The notes under the pieces: model-generated
Databases searched by the model: none
What the model saw: only the letters and a program-made list of their open reading frames with translations
What the model was told of the DNA's origin: nothing
In this document: positions 8,442 to 17,053 of the stretch, piece by piece
How the letters are laid out: every line of letters begins with the position of its first letter
How positions within the stretch are numbered: the first letter of the stretch is position 1
Origin: a bacterium
Lineage (GTDB): Bacteria > Myxococcota_A > UBA9160 > UBA4427
DNA length: 64,000 bases
Reading direction: 5' to 3'
Assembly: GCA_024742285.1 (NCBI GenBank)
Contig: JANSYR010000004.1
Location: 62,001-126,000 of the forward strand
Position numbers and translations under genes: made by a program

Positions 8442-9116
8442 CTAGCTGCGCTCCGAGAGCGTCAGCTCGACCCCGGCTTCGCCGGGCGTGAGCCCTTCGA
8501 CGACCGGGCTCGAGATGTCCCCCGGGCCGCGGGTCATCGCATTCCCGTCCGCATCGAGCCTCGCGGAGAGCGAGATCGGCCCGGCGAACTGCATCGTCGG
8601 GATCATCACGTTCTCCGGCCCGATCGAGAAGGAGAGCGGGAAGTCCGGGTCCGGGATCCGGAGCACGGCCAGCGGCGGCCCACCCGTCGCCCCCTGCGGC
8701 CGGGCGATCACGAAGAGCACGCCCTGATCCGGACGCGCCATCGCGAGCTCCGGGGCGAGCGCGATCTCGCCCAGGATCGCGCCGCCGGCGCCGGCGCCAC
8801 GGGCGGCGGTGGTCGCCGCGGGCGGGGCCGGCCCTTCGGCGCGCGTCGGCGGAACCGCCCCGCGCGGCGTCGCGCCTTCATTCTCGCTCTGCCCCTCCGC
8901 CGAGCCCACGCCACCGGGCGGGCCCGGAAAGATGCGCGCGAGGTCGGGTTCACGCGGCTCTTCGCCGGGCGCATAGGGCTCGATGTTCCGGTCGCAGCCC
9001 GAGACGGACGCTGCAAGCGCGAGCAGCAGAAGTCCGCCGCGAAGAATCGGGGTCTTTCGGCCACGATTCAGGACCTTCGGGCCGAGGCTTCGCGCAGATC
9101 GGACGGAATTCGACAT
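8442..9116 (-). CDS. Lipoprotein with CcmI/CycH C-terminal-like domain
   Basis: The product is 224 residues from the ATG at 9116; upstream in-frame sequence is not coding-like. A lipobox LAASVSGC marks a lipoprotein after an unusually long basic N-region. Residues about 40-115 are low-complexity Pro/Ala/Gly linker. The C-terminal part (LFVIARPQGATGGPPLAVLR, DFPLSF, ISLSARLDADG, GDISSP) follows the pattern of the C-terminal domain of CcmI/CycH, which presents apocytochrome c during cytochrome maturation. No ccm genes or CXXCH proteins are nearby, so the role is inferred from domain resemblance only. Confidence 0.7.
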   Translation of the reverse strand: MSNSVRSARSLGPKVLNRGRKTPILRGGLLLLALAASVSGCDRNIEPYAPGEEPREPDLARIFPGPPGGVGSAEGQSENEGATPRGAVPPTRAEGPAPPAATTAARGAGAGGAILGEIALAPELAMARPDQGVLFVIARPQGATGGPPLAVLRIPDPDFPLSFSIGPENVMIPTMQFAGPISLSARLDADGNAMTRGPGDISSPVVEGLTPGEAGVELTLSERS

Positions 9117-9223
9117 GCGGCGCACCTTAGCGCGGCCGCTCCCGGCGACCACGAAACGGGACGTTGCTCTGCTTTCGAGCCTGGGGATCAAGCGAGGCGC
9201 GCGATCGACCGCTGTGAAGATGC

Positions 9224-10000
9224 GTGAAGACGGCCGCCTGGATTCTGCTGAGCGCCGCCTGCCTGGCGTTCCCCGCCGCCGCCGAGACGCGGTCCCGCGC
9301 GTGCGCGGGGGGCCAGACCCTCGCCGGCGGCCCGATCGACGAGACCGTCTTCGCGCGCGCCGCGTCGCGGGGCGTTCGCGCAGAATGGTGCGAGCAGTAC
9401 GACGCGCTCGGGCAAGCCGTCCGGGTCGGCCTGTATCGGGAACGCTATCCGGACGGCGGCGTCCGCCTGGTCGCGCGCTACGTCGACGGTCGGCTCACGG
9501 GACCGGTCGTCGCGTACCACGCGGGCGGAGCGGTCTTCCTCCGCGGAGAGCTCGCCGCCGGTCGCTGGCGCGGCCGACTGTCCCTTCATCACCCGAATGG
9601 CGAGCTCTTCTGGACGGGCGCGTTCGAAGGCGGTCGACTCGACGGCCGCGTCGAGCTCCGGCATCCGGACGGCGGCCTCGCCGCCGAGATGCGCTTCCAG
9701 AACGGCCGCGAGGACGGCCGCGCCCGGAGCTTCTACCCCGCGGCACGCGGCGGCGGGATCCAGAGCGAGGTCCACGTCGAGGCGGATGCGCTCGTCGGGA
9801 TCCACCGCGTCTTCGACGTGAACGGCCACGTCCGCCTGCAGGCGGATCGCGATCGCGCGCCCGCGAGCTGGCCCACCGCCCAGCCCGTCGCCACCCCCGC
9901 CGGTGGGGACGGGACGCCGAACGCGCCGCGCCGTGCGCGGGGCACCCGGCCCAGCGCGAACGAGCGCCCGCCGGCCGCCGGAATCCGCGACCCCCGCTGA
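9224..10000 (+). CDS. Exported MORN-repeat (YwqK-like) protein
   Basis: The product is 258 residues from a GTG, with a signal peptide (AAWILLSAACLAFPAAA). Residues about 60-185 hold repeats of the form YPDGGVRLVARYVDGRLTG, HPNGELFWTGAFEGGRLDG and HPDGGLAAEMRFQNGREDG: MORN-2-type beta hairpins of about 23 residues. The C-terminal 60 residues are Pro/Ala/Arg-rich and probably disordered. Such repeats mediate protein or surface contacts; no enzymatic function is implied. Confidence 0.75.
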   Translation: MKTAAWILLSAACLAFPAAAETRSRACAGGQTLAGGPIDETVFARAASRGVRAEWCEQYDALGQAVRVGLYRERYPDGGVRLVARYVDGRLTGPVVAYHAGGAVFLRGELAAGRWRGRLSLHHPNGELFWTGAFEGGRLDGRVELRHPDGGLAAEMRFQNGREDGRARSFYPAARGGGIQSEVHVEADALVGIHRVFDVNGHVRLQADRDRAPASWPTAQPVATPAGGDGTPNAPRRARGTRPSANERPPAAGIRDPR

Positions 10001-10082
10001 TCGATCGTGCCCGAGTGGGGTACGCTCGGCTTTCCTGCTCGATCGTGCCGTGCGACTGCCAGCGCGAGCCGATCGTTCGTTG

Positions 10083-10173
10083 CCTGGGGGTGGTCGGTTC
10101 GCGCGAGCGGCCGACCTGAGAGCAGACCCTTCGAACCTGATCGTCGTCGCCGAAGGCGACACGCGTAGGGAAG
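10083..10173 (+). promoter_or_regulatory. TPP riboswitch (THI element)
   Basis: The conserved elements appear in order: GGGGTG (about 10087), CTGAGAGCAGACCCTTCGAA (10116-10135), ACCTGATC (10135-10142), a variable stem GTCGTCGCCGAAGGCGAC, then GCGTAGGGAA (10163-10172). It directly precedes thiC. The terminal AGGGAAGG acts both as the 3' side of the aptamer and as the ribosome site for the ATG at 10180, so ligand binding should block translation. No separate terminator hairpin fits in the short gap. Confidence 0.95.
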
Positions 10174-10179
10174 GCCGTC

Positions 10180-12045
10180 ATGTCCGCCGATTCCAGTCCG
10201 TCCTCCGAGAACCTCGCACTCCTGGCCAGCCGCTTCGGCCTGCCCGGACTCGGGAACAATCCTTCCTCTTCACTGCTCGGCACGACACCGGGCAGCTTCG
10301 CGAACCCGCCGGAGATCGGCGGCGCGCGGACCTTCTCCTCGCCGGACACCCCCGGCATGCCGAAGCCGTCCGACAAGACCGCGTGGGATTTCATGCCGCC
10401 GGACTGGACGGAGCTTCCGGGAGACGAGCGCTGCGCCGAGTCGGTGCATCCCGAGTTCGCCCCGGCGAACGCCTATCGCTTCGCCGCGCCGAACGGCTTC
10501 GAGCCGATCACCCAGCTCGAGCACGCGCGGCTCGGGAACGTGACGCCCGAGATGAAGCGAGTCGCGCAGCGCGAGCCGCATCTCTCTCCCGAGGAAGTGC
10601 GCGACGAGGTCGCGGCGGGACGCATGGTGATCCCCGCCAACAAGGTCCATCTCCAGCACGACCTCGACCCGATGGCGATCGGCCGTGCGTCGCTCACGAA
10701 GGTCAACGCGAACATGGGCGCGTCGCCGATCTCGAGTGGCACCCACGAAGAAATCGAGAAGCTCCGCTGGGCCGAGCGCTGGGAAGCGGACACCGTGATG
10801 GACCTCTCTACGGGCGGCGACGTCGACGCGACCCGCAAAGCGATCTGCGGGGCGTCCACCGTGCCGATCGGGACGGTGCCGATCTACTCGATGATCCTCG
10901 ACAAGAAGATCGAAGACCTCGACAAGCACACCGTCCTCGAGACCCTGGAGCACCAGGCCCGACAGGGCGTCGACTACTTCACGATCCACGCCGGCGTGCG
11001 CCGGGAACACCTGCCCTACGTGGCCAACCGCCTGATCGGAATCGTGAGCCGCGGCGGGAGCTTGCTCGCGAAGTGGATGATCCACCACGAGCAGGAGAAC
11101 CTGATGACGCAGATCTGGGACGACATCTGCGAACTGGTTCGCAAATACGATGTGACCTTCTCGATCGGCGACGGGCTCCGTCCGGGCGGCCTCTCCGACG
11201 CGACGGACCTGGCGCAGCTCGGCGAGCTGCAGGCCCTCGGCGAGCTGACCGAGCAGGCGTGGCGACATGGCTGCCAGGTCATGATCGAAGGTCCGGGCCA
11301 CGTCCCGTTCGACCAGATCGAGTTCAACATGAAGCTGCAGCGCCGGCTCTGTCACGGCGCGCCCTTCTACGTGCTGGGCCCGCTCGTGACCGACATCTTC
11401 CCCGGCTACGACCACATCACGAGCGCGATCGGCGCGACGAGCGCGGCGTATCACGGGGCTTCGATGCTGTGTTACGTCACGCCCAAAGAGCACCTCGGCC
11501 TTCCCAAGAAGGACGACGTCAAGCAGGGCTGCGTCGCGTACAAGATCGCGGCCCACGCGGCGGACGTGGCGCTCGGGATCCCCGCCGCGCGAGATCGCGA
11601 CGACGAGCTGACCAAGGCCCGCGCCGCCCTCAACTGGGAGAAGCACTTCGAGCTCTCCTTCGACCCCGACCTGGCTCGCGCCTATCACGACGAAGACCTC
11701 GACGTCGACACCGACTTCTGCGCGATGTGTGGTCACGACTGGTGCTCGGTCCGGATCTCCAAGGAGATCACGCTCTTCGTCTCGGGCAAGGACGAGGACT
11801 ACCAGTGGGACAAGCCGAAGATCTCCGAAGCACTGAACGACGAGCAGAAGGCGATCCTCGAACAGCGCGGCGTCCTCTCGCCCGACGAGATCCATCGCCT
11901 CGCGTCGAAGACGAAGGGCGCGATGGCGAACGAAGGTCGCAAGGCCGCCTGCCACAGTGACCTCGTCGACGACGAGGCCGCCGCCCATCTCCAGAACGAG
12001 CGCCTCGACCCGGTCACGCTCGAGCCGATCGAGCCGTCGGCGTAG
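10180..12045 (+). CDS. thiC: Phosphomethylpyrimidine synthase ThiC
   Basis: The product is 621 residues, the usual bacterial ThiC length. It converts aminoimidazole ribotide to HMP-P in thiamine synthesis by radical SAM chemistry. NANMGASPISSG, DLSTGGDVDATRKAI, EGPGHVPFDQIEFNMK and LGPLVTDIFPGYDHI are family hallmarks. The C-terminal CAMCGHDWC (about residues 514-522) is the unusual CX2CX4C 4Fe-4S site. It is cytoplasmic and controlled by the TPP riboswitch directly upstream. Confidence 0.98.
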   Translation: MSADSSPSSENLALLASRFGLPGLGNNPSSSLLGTTPGSFANPPEIGGARTFSSPDTPGMPKPSDKTAWDFMPPDWTELPGDERCAESVHPEFAPANAYRFAAPNGFEPITQLEHARLGNVTPEMKRVAQREPHLSPEEVRDEVAAGRMVIPANKVHLQHDLDPMAIGRASLTKVNANMGASPISSGTHEEIEKLRWAERWEADTVMDLSTGGDVDATRKAICGASTVPIGTVPIYSMILDKKIEDLDKHTVLETLEHQARQGVDYFTIHAGVRREHLPYVANRLIGIVSRGGSLLAKWMIHHEQENLMTQIWDDICELVRKYDVTFSIGDGLRPGGLSDATDLAQLGELQALGELTEQAWRHGCQVMIEGPGHVPFDQIEFNMKLQRRLCHGAPFYVLGPLVTDIFPGYDHITSAIGATSAAYHGASMLCYVTPKEHLGLPKKDDVKQGCVAYKIAAHAADVALGIPAARDRDDELTKARAALNWEKHFELSFDPDLARAYHDEDLDVDTDFCAMCGHDWCSVRISKEITLFVSGKDEDYQWDKPKISEALNDEQKAILEQRGVLSPDEIHRLASKTKGAMANEGRKAACHSDLVDDEAAAHLQNERLDPVTLEPIEPSA

Positions 12046-12056
12046 GCCGAGCGCCG

Positions 12057-12527
12057 ATGCTCTCCCGGACGGTCCTGCGGACGTCGCTCTGGCTTGCCCT
12101 CGGCAGCTGGGTCGGTGCCTGGGCGTTCTTCGCGTTCGTCGTGTCGCGCCTGGCGTTCCAGGTGCTCCCGGGCGACCTCGCCGGACAGATGGCGGGCGCG
12201 CTCCTCACGGTGCTCCACCATGGAGGCGCGATCGCCGCGTTCGTCGTGGTGGGCACGGGGATCGGCCTCGATCGGCGCGGCTGGGTCATCGGCCTGCCCG
12301 CCCTCCTCGGGCTCCTGTGCCTGGGGTCCGAGTGGTTCCTTTCGCCGCAGGTCGCGGCGGTCAGTCCGATCTCCCTCGGCGCCGAGAACACGATCGAGAC
12401 GCAGCAGCGCTTCCGCCTGCTCCACCGGATCTCGCTCGGCCTCTTCCTGGTCATCCATCTCGCCTCGGTGGTGTTGGTCTGGGGCCACGCCCGACTCGAG
12501 ACCCGCGCCGAACGCGTCGATTCGTAG
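12057..12527 (+). CDS. DUF4149/TMEM205-like membrane protein
   Basis: The product is 156 residues with about four hydrophobic helices (residues 8-30, 45-68, 75-95, 125-147). The pattern SWVGAWAFFAFVVSRLAF and TVLHHGGAIAAF, with a paired-His helix and a later LLHRISLGLF helix, resembles DUF4149 (TMEM205-like) proteins of unknown function. It starts 12 bp after thiC and may be co-transcribed with it; a link to thiamine is not established. Confidence 0.7.
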   Translation: MLSRTVLRTSLWLALGSWVGAWAFFAFVVSRLAFQVLPGDLAGQMAGALLTVLHHGGAIAAFVVVGTGIGLDRRGWVIGLPALLGLLCLGSEWFLSPQVAAVSPISLGAENTIETQQRFRLLHRISLGLFLVIHLASVVLVWGHARLETRAERVDS

Positions 12528-12896
12528 GCGTTCCCGACCGTAAGGCCCCGAAATTGCGGGAAAAATGGATAGCCCCGCCCGCGCCGTTGGTGTATCCTCC
12601 GCGGCCAATCAGAATTCCGCTGCAATTCCAGATACTTGCGGCTGATTCGGTTCGAGCTCGAGGGCTCGCTCCTGTCGTGGAGTGCGCTCCATTGGCCGCT
12701 TGCTCGACGAATCGGCTCTCAGCGACAGACAGCGAACCGTCGTGAACCGGTCCGGGCGCACGCGGTCGAATGCGAAGAGCGAGTCCGTAGTAGATCCGAG
12801 AGAGCAGCGTGGCGCGACCGCGCCAGATCGACACTGGGCGAAGAGCGCGGCGACGACCGACCCGATCGGCCGCCGCGCGAGGACGGAAAGAGAACG
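12528..12896. other. Intergenic stretch, 369 bp, no gene recognised
   Basis: This lies between the DUF4149 gene and the small acidic gene. It starts with a less GC-rich patch (12550-12640, including AAAAATGG and GAATTCC), a plausible promoter area, although I cannot place a convincing -35/-10 pair. The open frame here that runs into the small gene is rich in Arg and Ser and looks non-coding, leaving a possible long 5' leader for that gene. Confidence 0.5.
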
Positions 12897-13115
12897 ATGG
12901 ACGAGATCAAGATCAAGTTCGCACTCGAAATCACCATCAGCGAGAGCGACCTCGAGGACGGCCTGGCCGAATACGATGAGCTGAGCGTCGACTCCCTGAT
13001 CAGCCAGATCCTCGACAAGTCGATCGCCGTCGACGACATCAACTGCAAGGTCGTCGAAGGCCCGAACAACCTCGAAGAGGTCGACGAGCTCCGCGCGGCT
13101 TCGAACGCGGGCTGA
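12897..13115 (+). CDS. Small acidic protein of unknown function
   Basis: The product is 72 residues from the ATG at 12897, with GGAAAGAGA upstream. Composition is strongly acidic (DLEDGLAEYDEL, NNLEEVDEL), with alternating hydrophobics typical of a small alpha/beta fold and one Cys (INCKVV). It has no signal peptide or membrane segment. No family is recognised. A T-run follows the stop codon, and the 39-bp repeat array begins 22 bp later. Confidence 0.65.
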   Translation: MDEIKIKFALEITISESDLEDGLAEYDELSVDSLISQILDKSIAVDDINCKVVEGPNNLEEVDELRAASNAG

Positions 13116-13122
13116 CTTTTTT
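13091..13122 (+). terminator. Possible terminator after the small acidic gene
   Basis: CCGCG (13091) can pair with CGCGG (13106) around a 10-nt loop, followed by GCTGAC and six T residues (13117-13122). The stem overlaps the end of the coding region. It is short for an intrinsic terminator, so the call is tentative, but T-runs like this are rare in the window. Confidence 0.4.
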
Positions 13123-13137
13123 ATCCGCCGGATCCAA

Positions 13138-13293
13138 GCACTTCGGCCGGACGCGGAGCCGGCGGCCTTCCGCCGAGCACTTCGGCCGGACGCGGAGCCG
13201 ACGGCCTTCCACCGGGCACTTCGGCCGGACGCGGAGCCGATGGCCTTCCACCGGGCACTTCGCTCGGACGCGGAGCCGGCGGCCTTCCACCGG
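13138..13293. repeat. Four tandem copies of a 39-bp repeat
   Basis: Units start at 13138, 13177, 13216 and 13255, each GCACTTCGGCCGGACGCGGA followed by GCCGRYGGCCTTCCRCCGR, with one to four differences between copies. The length is a multiple of three, but both flanking genes end before it (13115 from the left, 13418 from the right), so it is intergenic between convergent genes. GGCC and CCGG blocks inside each unit allow local hairpins. Function unknown; a transcribed structured RNA, a protein-binding array or slippage expansion are all possible. Confidence 0.9.
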
Positions 13294-13417
13294 GTGCTCG
13301 ATCGGGCGACGTGCCGCGGCCTTCGACTCGAAGCTCGTCCGGCCGAACGAGGCGAGTCCTCGAATCCAGCGCCGGATCGGGTGCCAGGCGACCGATTCCG
13401 ACTCTCCGGCGCCGGGG

Positions 13418-14065
13418 CTAGCCGAAGAGTTCGAGCTGGCCGGATTGCGGCGACGTCTTCGGACTCGAGGTCGGAGCGGCCGGCTTGCGACGACGCGTGG
13501 GTCGCGCCGCGACCGTGACCCGGGCGGCGAAGACGTCGAGCTGGACCGGACCCGTCTCGGGTTTCGGCCGAGCGCGGGGCGCGGGTCGGGCTCGCACCGC
13601 CGCGGGATCGGGGCCGGGTCGGTAGATGCCCTCGCGCCGAGCCCACTCCAGGATCTGTGCGTAGAAAGCCTGGAAGCGGGGGCCATGGTTGAAGTGGCGC
13701 AGGTGCGCGAGCTCATGGCAGAGGGTGTTGACCAGGCTCGAGTACTTGAGCGGCTGCTTCGTCGTCACGTGGGTGAGGCGGATCCGGATCGTGCCGTCCG
13801 AGAAGCAGACGCCGTAGCGCCGTTTCACGTTGGCCCGCTCAGGCTCCAGGACGCGGTAGCGCAAGCGGAAGCGGGCGCAGATGCGCAGCGCATCGCGCTC
13901 GAGCCTCGCCATGAGCTCCTTCTTGGCCCGCTTGTCCACCTCGAGATGCCCCCAGGGCGGGATTGTCGGGATCCCGAGTCCCAGCGTCAACGCCGAGACG
14001 CAGCCGGACCGCAGGAGCGACTCGGGCGCTTTCGCCGCCGCGCCGCCTGCATGGCCCCCCACCAC
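13418..14065 (-). CDS. SprT-like zinc metallopeptidase domain protein
   Basis: The product is up to 215 residues from a GTG. The first about 40 residues match nothing, and a GTG before VDKRAKKELMARLE may be the true start. HELAHLRHFNHG (HELAH at about 117-121) is the zinc motif HExxH with a third His nearby, as in SprT/YgjP-like peptidases. The preceding KRRYGVCFSDGTIRIR and KYSSLVNTLC fit that fold. The tail (about 160-215) is basic, Pro/Arg-rich and ends in QLELFG. Related proteins act on DNA-bound protein or are uncharacterised peptidases. It is divergent from the LON-domain gene, with a 32-bp gap. Confidence 0.8.
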   Translation of the reverse strand: MVGGHAGGAAAKAPESLLRSGCVSALTLGLGIPTIPPWGHLEVDKRAKKELMARLERDALRICARFRLRYRVLEPERANVKRRYGVCFSDGTIRIRLTHVTTKQPLKYSSLVNTLCHELAHLRHFNHGPRFQAFYAQILEWARREGIYRPGPDPAAVRARPAPRARPKPETGPVQLDVFAARVTVAARPTRRRKPAAPTSSPKTSPQSGQLELFG

Positions 14066-14097
14066 GCCTGCACCGGGCGGCTAAGCTTCGCACAGCG

Positions 14098-14772
14098 ATG
14101 CAGACCATCGAATCCCTCGCGCTCTTCCCGCTTTCGGACGTGGTCCTCCTCCCGGAGGTCTCGGTCCCGCTCTACATCTTCGAGCCGCGCTACCGCCAGA
14201 TGACCCGGGACGCGCTCGAAGGTTCGATGCAGATCGGGATGGTCACGGTTCGCCCGGACAGCGTGGGCGAGATGGCCGGCGATCCGCCGATCTTCGACAT
14301 CGGCTGCGTCGGACGAATCGCCCACGCGCAGCAGCGACCCGACGGCACGTACCAGATCATGCTGATCGGAGAGAGCCGCTTCCGGATCCTGGAAGAGGAC
14401 GAGCGGGATGGAGAGCAGCTCTATCGCAGCGCCCGAGTCGCCCTGCTCGAGGACACGGTCCCGACGACCGAGGCCGACTTGTCGTCGATGGTGGTCGCAC
14501 GCGACACATTGCTCGAGCTCGTCGACCGTCTGATCCGACGCATCGGTTCCGCCGAGGATCCCGCCCGCGCGATGGAGGCCTTCGAAAAGCTCGAGTCGCC
14601 GCGACTGGTGAACGCGCTCGCGCAGTCGATCGCCTTCAGTCCGATCGAACGCCAACAGCTGATCGAAGCCGACTCGGTCGTCGGACGCTGCGAAACCCTG
14701 TCCGAATTGTTGCGCTTTCGTCTGGCGGCGACGGGGATCCCGGACGACGGCTCGGCGCCGCTCCCGAACTGA
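14098..14772 (+). CDS. LON substrate-binding domain protein
   Basis: The product is 224 residues. ALFPLSDVVLLPEVSVPLYIFEPRYRQM opens the N-terminal LON (PUA-like) domain, continuing through IGMVTV, GCVGRIAHAQQ and LIGESRFRIL; the rest is helical. There is no AAA+ ATPase or Ser-Lys peptidase domain, so this is the stand-alone family, not Lon protease. It is thought to bind peptides or act in protein quality control, but the function is not established. Confidence 0.88.
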   Translation: MQTIESLALFPLSDVVLLPEVSVPLYIFEPRYRQMTRDALEGSMQIGMVTVRPDSVGEMAGDPPIFDIGCVGRIAHAQQRPDGTYQIMLIGESRFRILEEDERDGEQLYRSARVALLEDTVPTTEADLSSMVVARDTLLELVDRLIRRIGSAEDPARAMEAFEKLESPRLVNALAQSIAFSPIERQQLIEADSVVGRCETLSELLRFRLAATGIPDDGSAPLPN

Positions 14773-15268
14773 GTCGGGCGCTCATCTGACGCCACAACAA
14801 ATCGAGAATCTTGGAGTAAGCGTGAGAGAAATCGCGTTTCCTTCAGATCGCGATTTCGGAAACGGCGGTTGTTCCGCGCGTGACGGGCGCGTGAATTCGG
14901 TTCCGGATGTGCGTCGAAAGCCCTCGAATCACATTGGAAATCGGAATCGAAACACTGGTTAGATGCCGTCTCGGGGGCGGTTCTGGGTGTTTATCTAATG
15001 TGTCACCTGGGCGGGTCGATCGGAGTCGCGTTTCGTTGCGCATCCCGGGATCTCGTGGTTAATTCGTTTCCGTTCGGTTGGACCTACGACGAATCGAGTG
15101 AGACCCGGCGTGAACCCGCTGAAATCCCCCAGAATCCGACTTCGATCCGCGATTTCGAGGGCCGGTCCCCACATCTCGCCGCGCCACTTCTGAACATGCC
15201 AGCAGCCCCGATCGTCCCTCTTCGTCCCGCGGTTCCGCCCCCGCGGCCTCCCCGTTTGGCCCCCTCGA
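14773..15268. other. Intergenic region upstream of dnaA, 496 bp
   Basis: This stretch is less GC-rich than its surroundings. It contains a stem-loop with arms GAAATCGCG/CGCGATTTC (14828-14857) and a TTAGAT/ATCTAA inverted pair (14959-14998). I see no TTATCCACA-type DnaA boxes and no convincing ORF, so it is not called an origin. It probably holds the dnaA promoter. Confidence 0.5.
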
Positions 15269-17047
15269 ATGACCTTTTCGCCCAAGGTCTGGGGCGACGC
15301 TTTGCGTCGACTCCAGAACGAGACTCCTGACTTCGCCTTCGACGCCTGGATTGCTCCGCTCCAGGCCAAGAGGGCGATGGACCAGACGACGGGCCGTGAC
15401 CGGGTCGTCCTCGGTTGCCCGAACTCGTTCCATCGCGACCGGATCCGTCTCCACCATCTCGACGCGATCGAACGCGCGATCGGGGAAGCGCTCTGCGCCG
15501 ACGCCGAGACCCGCGCGCCCGCCAACGCAGCCTCTCACGCGTCCGGCGCGCCCGGTCCCGAACACGGGCTCGGGCTTCCCATCGAGCTGCTCGCCGCCGC
15601 CGAGTTCAAGGCCGTCGAAGGCCAGAGCATCGAAGCCCGGGTCGGCATGCGCCGCGTCGGTCACGCACGCGCCGCCGAGGCGGTCAACGGACCGACGACG
15701 TCGGGCGCCGCACCCGCCACACGGCGCACGCCGCCGTCGACTCCGCCCGGCGAGCCGACGGAAGTGCGTCCGACCCTGCGCGCACTGCCGAGCCCGAGCG
15801 CGGAGGCCCTGCCGCGAGGCAAGCGGGTGGACCCGGTGCGCAACGATGCGGTCACCGCACCCGACCCGCCGGACGGGCCGCGCTTCGATCTCGACGGCCA
15901 GCCGGCTCCGCGGTCGCGCGGCGGCGCGTCGGAGCCCGCCTTCTCCTTCGAGAGCTTCATCGTGGGGCCCTGCAACGCCCTCGCCCGCGAAGCGACGATC
16001 GCCCTCGCGCGGCAGCGCCAGCAGAGCCTGAACCTGCTGTACCTCGCGGGGCTGTCCGGCATGGGCAAGACGCACCTCGCGAAGGCGGCCGCCGAAGAGG
16101 CGCGGCTGGACCTCGCGAGTCGCTCCGCGCGGCGCGGCGCCGAGCCGGACGCACGTCGTCCGGGCGCCCAGCGAGCCCGCGTGCTCTACACGACCGCAGA
16201 GCAGTTCACGACCGACTTCGTCTCGGCGATGCGCAACGGACGCAGCGAGGCCTGGGCCGCGCGCTACCGGGGCCCGATCGCGCTGCTCGTCGTCGAAGAC
16301 GTCCAGTTCCTCTCGGGCCGGACCAAGACTCAGCAGGAGCTCTACCACACGATCGCCCACGTCCTCGAGTCCGGCGGACGCGTGCTCCTGACCGGTGACC
16401 GCTCGCCGCGGGACCTGACCGGCCTCGACGACGCGCTCCGCGCCCAGGTCGGCCGTGGCTTCATCGCCGAGCTCGATCGGCCCGACCCGATCGTCCGACG
16501 CCACATCCTGCGCGCCAAGGCGGCCGCCGGTGGCGTCCACCTTCCCCCCGACTGCCTCGAGCGACTGGTGGATGCGACCGAGTGCTCGGCCACGGGGAAG
16601 GGGCTCGGCTCGAGCGTGACCGAGATCGAGTCGTTGCTGATCCAGGTCGTGACGACCGCGTCGCTTCTGTCACGCCCGATCGACGCCGCCCTGGTCCAGG
16701 AAGCGATCGACGTGAAGTCGGGGGGCGCCGCGGCCCTCGCGCCGCGTCAGGTCGCCGTCCCCGAGATCGTCAAGGCGGTCGCCGCCTTCTTCGGGACGCG
16801 CCCCGAGGCGCTCGCGTCCCGGTCGCGTCGTCGCGACGTCCTGGTCCCGCGCCAGCTCGCGATGTACCTCGCCGATCGCTACACGAGCGCTTCCTATACC
16901 GAGATCGGTCGTGCCCTCGGCCGCGATCATCCCTCGGTCGCGAACGCGATCAAGAAGATCGAGCGGCAGATCCTCGAGAATGCCCCGGTGCGGTATCAGG
17001 TCGAGGCGCTCTCCGAGAAGATCGACGCTCTTCTGGCGGACGCGTAG
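15269..17047 (+). CDS. dnaA: Chromosomal replication initiator DnaA, long-linker form
   Basis: The product is 592 residues, about 100-150 longer than usual. Domain I (1-90) begins with VWGDALRRLQNE. Residues about 91-225 are an Ala/Pro/Arg-rich linker. The AAA+ domain has Walker A GLSGMGKT (about 260-267) and Walker B VVEDVQFLSG (about 341), where DnaA usually has DD. An Arg/Ala-rich insert (about 285-305) follows Walker A. Domain IV ends with GRDHPSVANAIKKIE (about 550), the DnaA-box-binding signature. It binds origin DNA and loads the replisome. dnaN and recF are not adjacent, so this may sit away from oriC or be a second copy. Confidence 0.9.
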   Translation: MTFSPKVWGDALRRLQNETPDFAFDAWIAPLQAKRAMDQTTGRDRVVLGCPNSFHRDRIRLHHLDAIERAIGEALCADAETRAPANAASHASGAPGPEHGLGLPIELLAAAEFKAVEGQSIEARVGMRRVGHARAAEAVNGPTTSGAAPATRRTPPSTPPGEPTEVRPTLRALPSPSAEALPRGKRVDPVRNDAVTAPDPPDGPRFDLDGQPAPRSRGGASEPAFSFESFIVGPCNALAREATIALARQRQQSLNLLYLAGLSGMGKTHLAKAAAEEARLDLASRSARRGAEPDARRPGAQRARVLYTTAEQFTTDFVSAMRNGRSEAWAARYRGPIALLVVEDVQFLSGRTKTQQELYHTIAHVLESGGRVLLTGDRSPRDLTGLDDALRAQVGRGFIAELDRPDPIVRRHILRAKAAAGGVHLPPDCLERLVDATECSATGKGLGSSVTEIESLLIQVVTTASLLSRPIDAALVQEAIDVKSGGAAALAPRQVAVPEIVKAVAAFFGTRPEALASRSRRRDVLVPRQLAMYLADRYTSASYTEIGRALGRDHPSVANAIKKIERQILENAPVRYQVEALSEKIDALLADA

Positions 17048-17053
17048 CGTCCT

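Noticed and set aside
13138-13293. CRISPR array
   Set aside because: The units are directly adjacent with no unique spacers, and no cas genes are present.
13039-13716. Minus-strand genes running through the 39-bp repeats (Arg/Ser/Ala-rich repeat proteins)
   Set aside because: The frames overlap two real genes, and their composition is what any GC-rich frame gives.
14773-15268. Replication origin next to dnaA
   Set aside because: The region is less GC-rich and has inverted repeats, but I find no TTATCCACA-type boxes and no dnaN neighbour.
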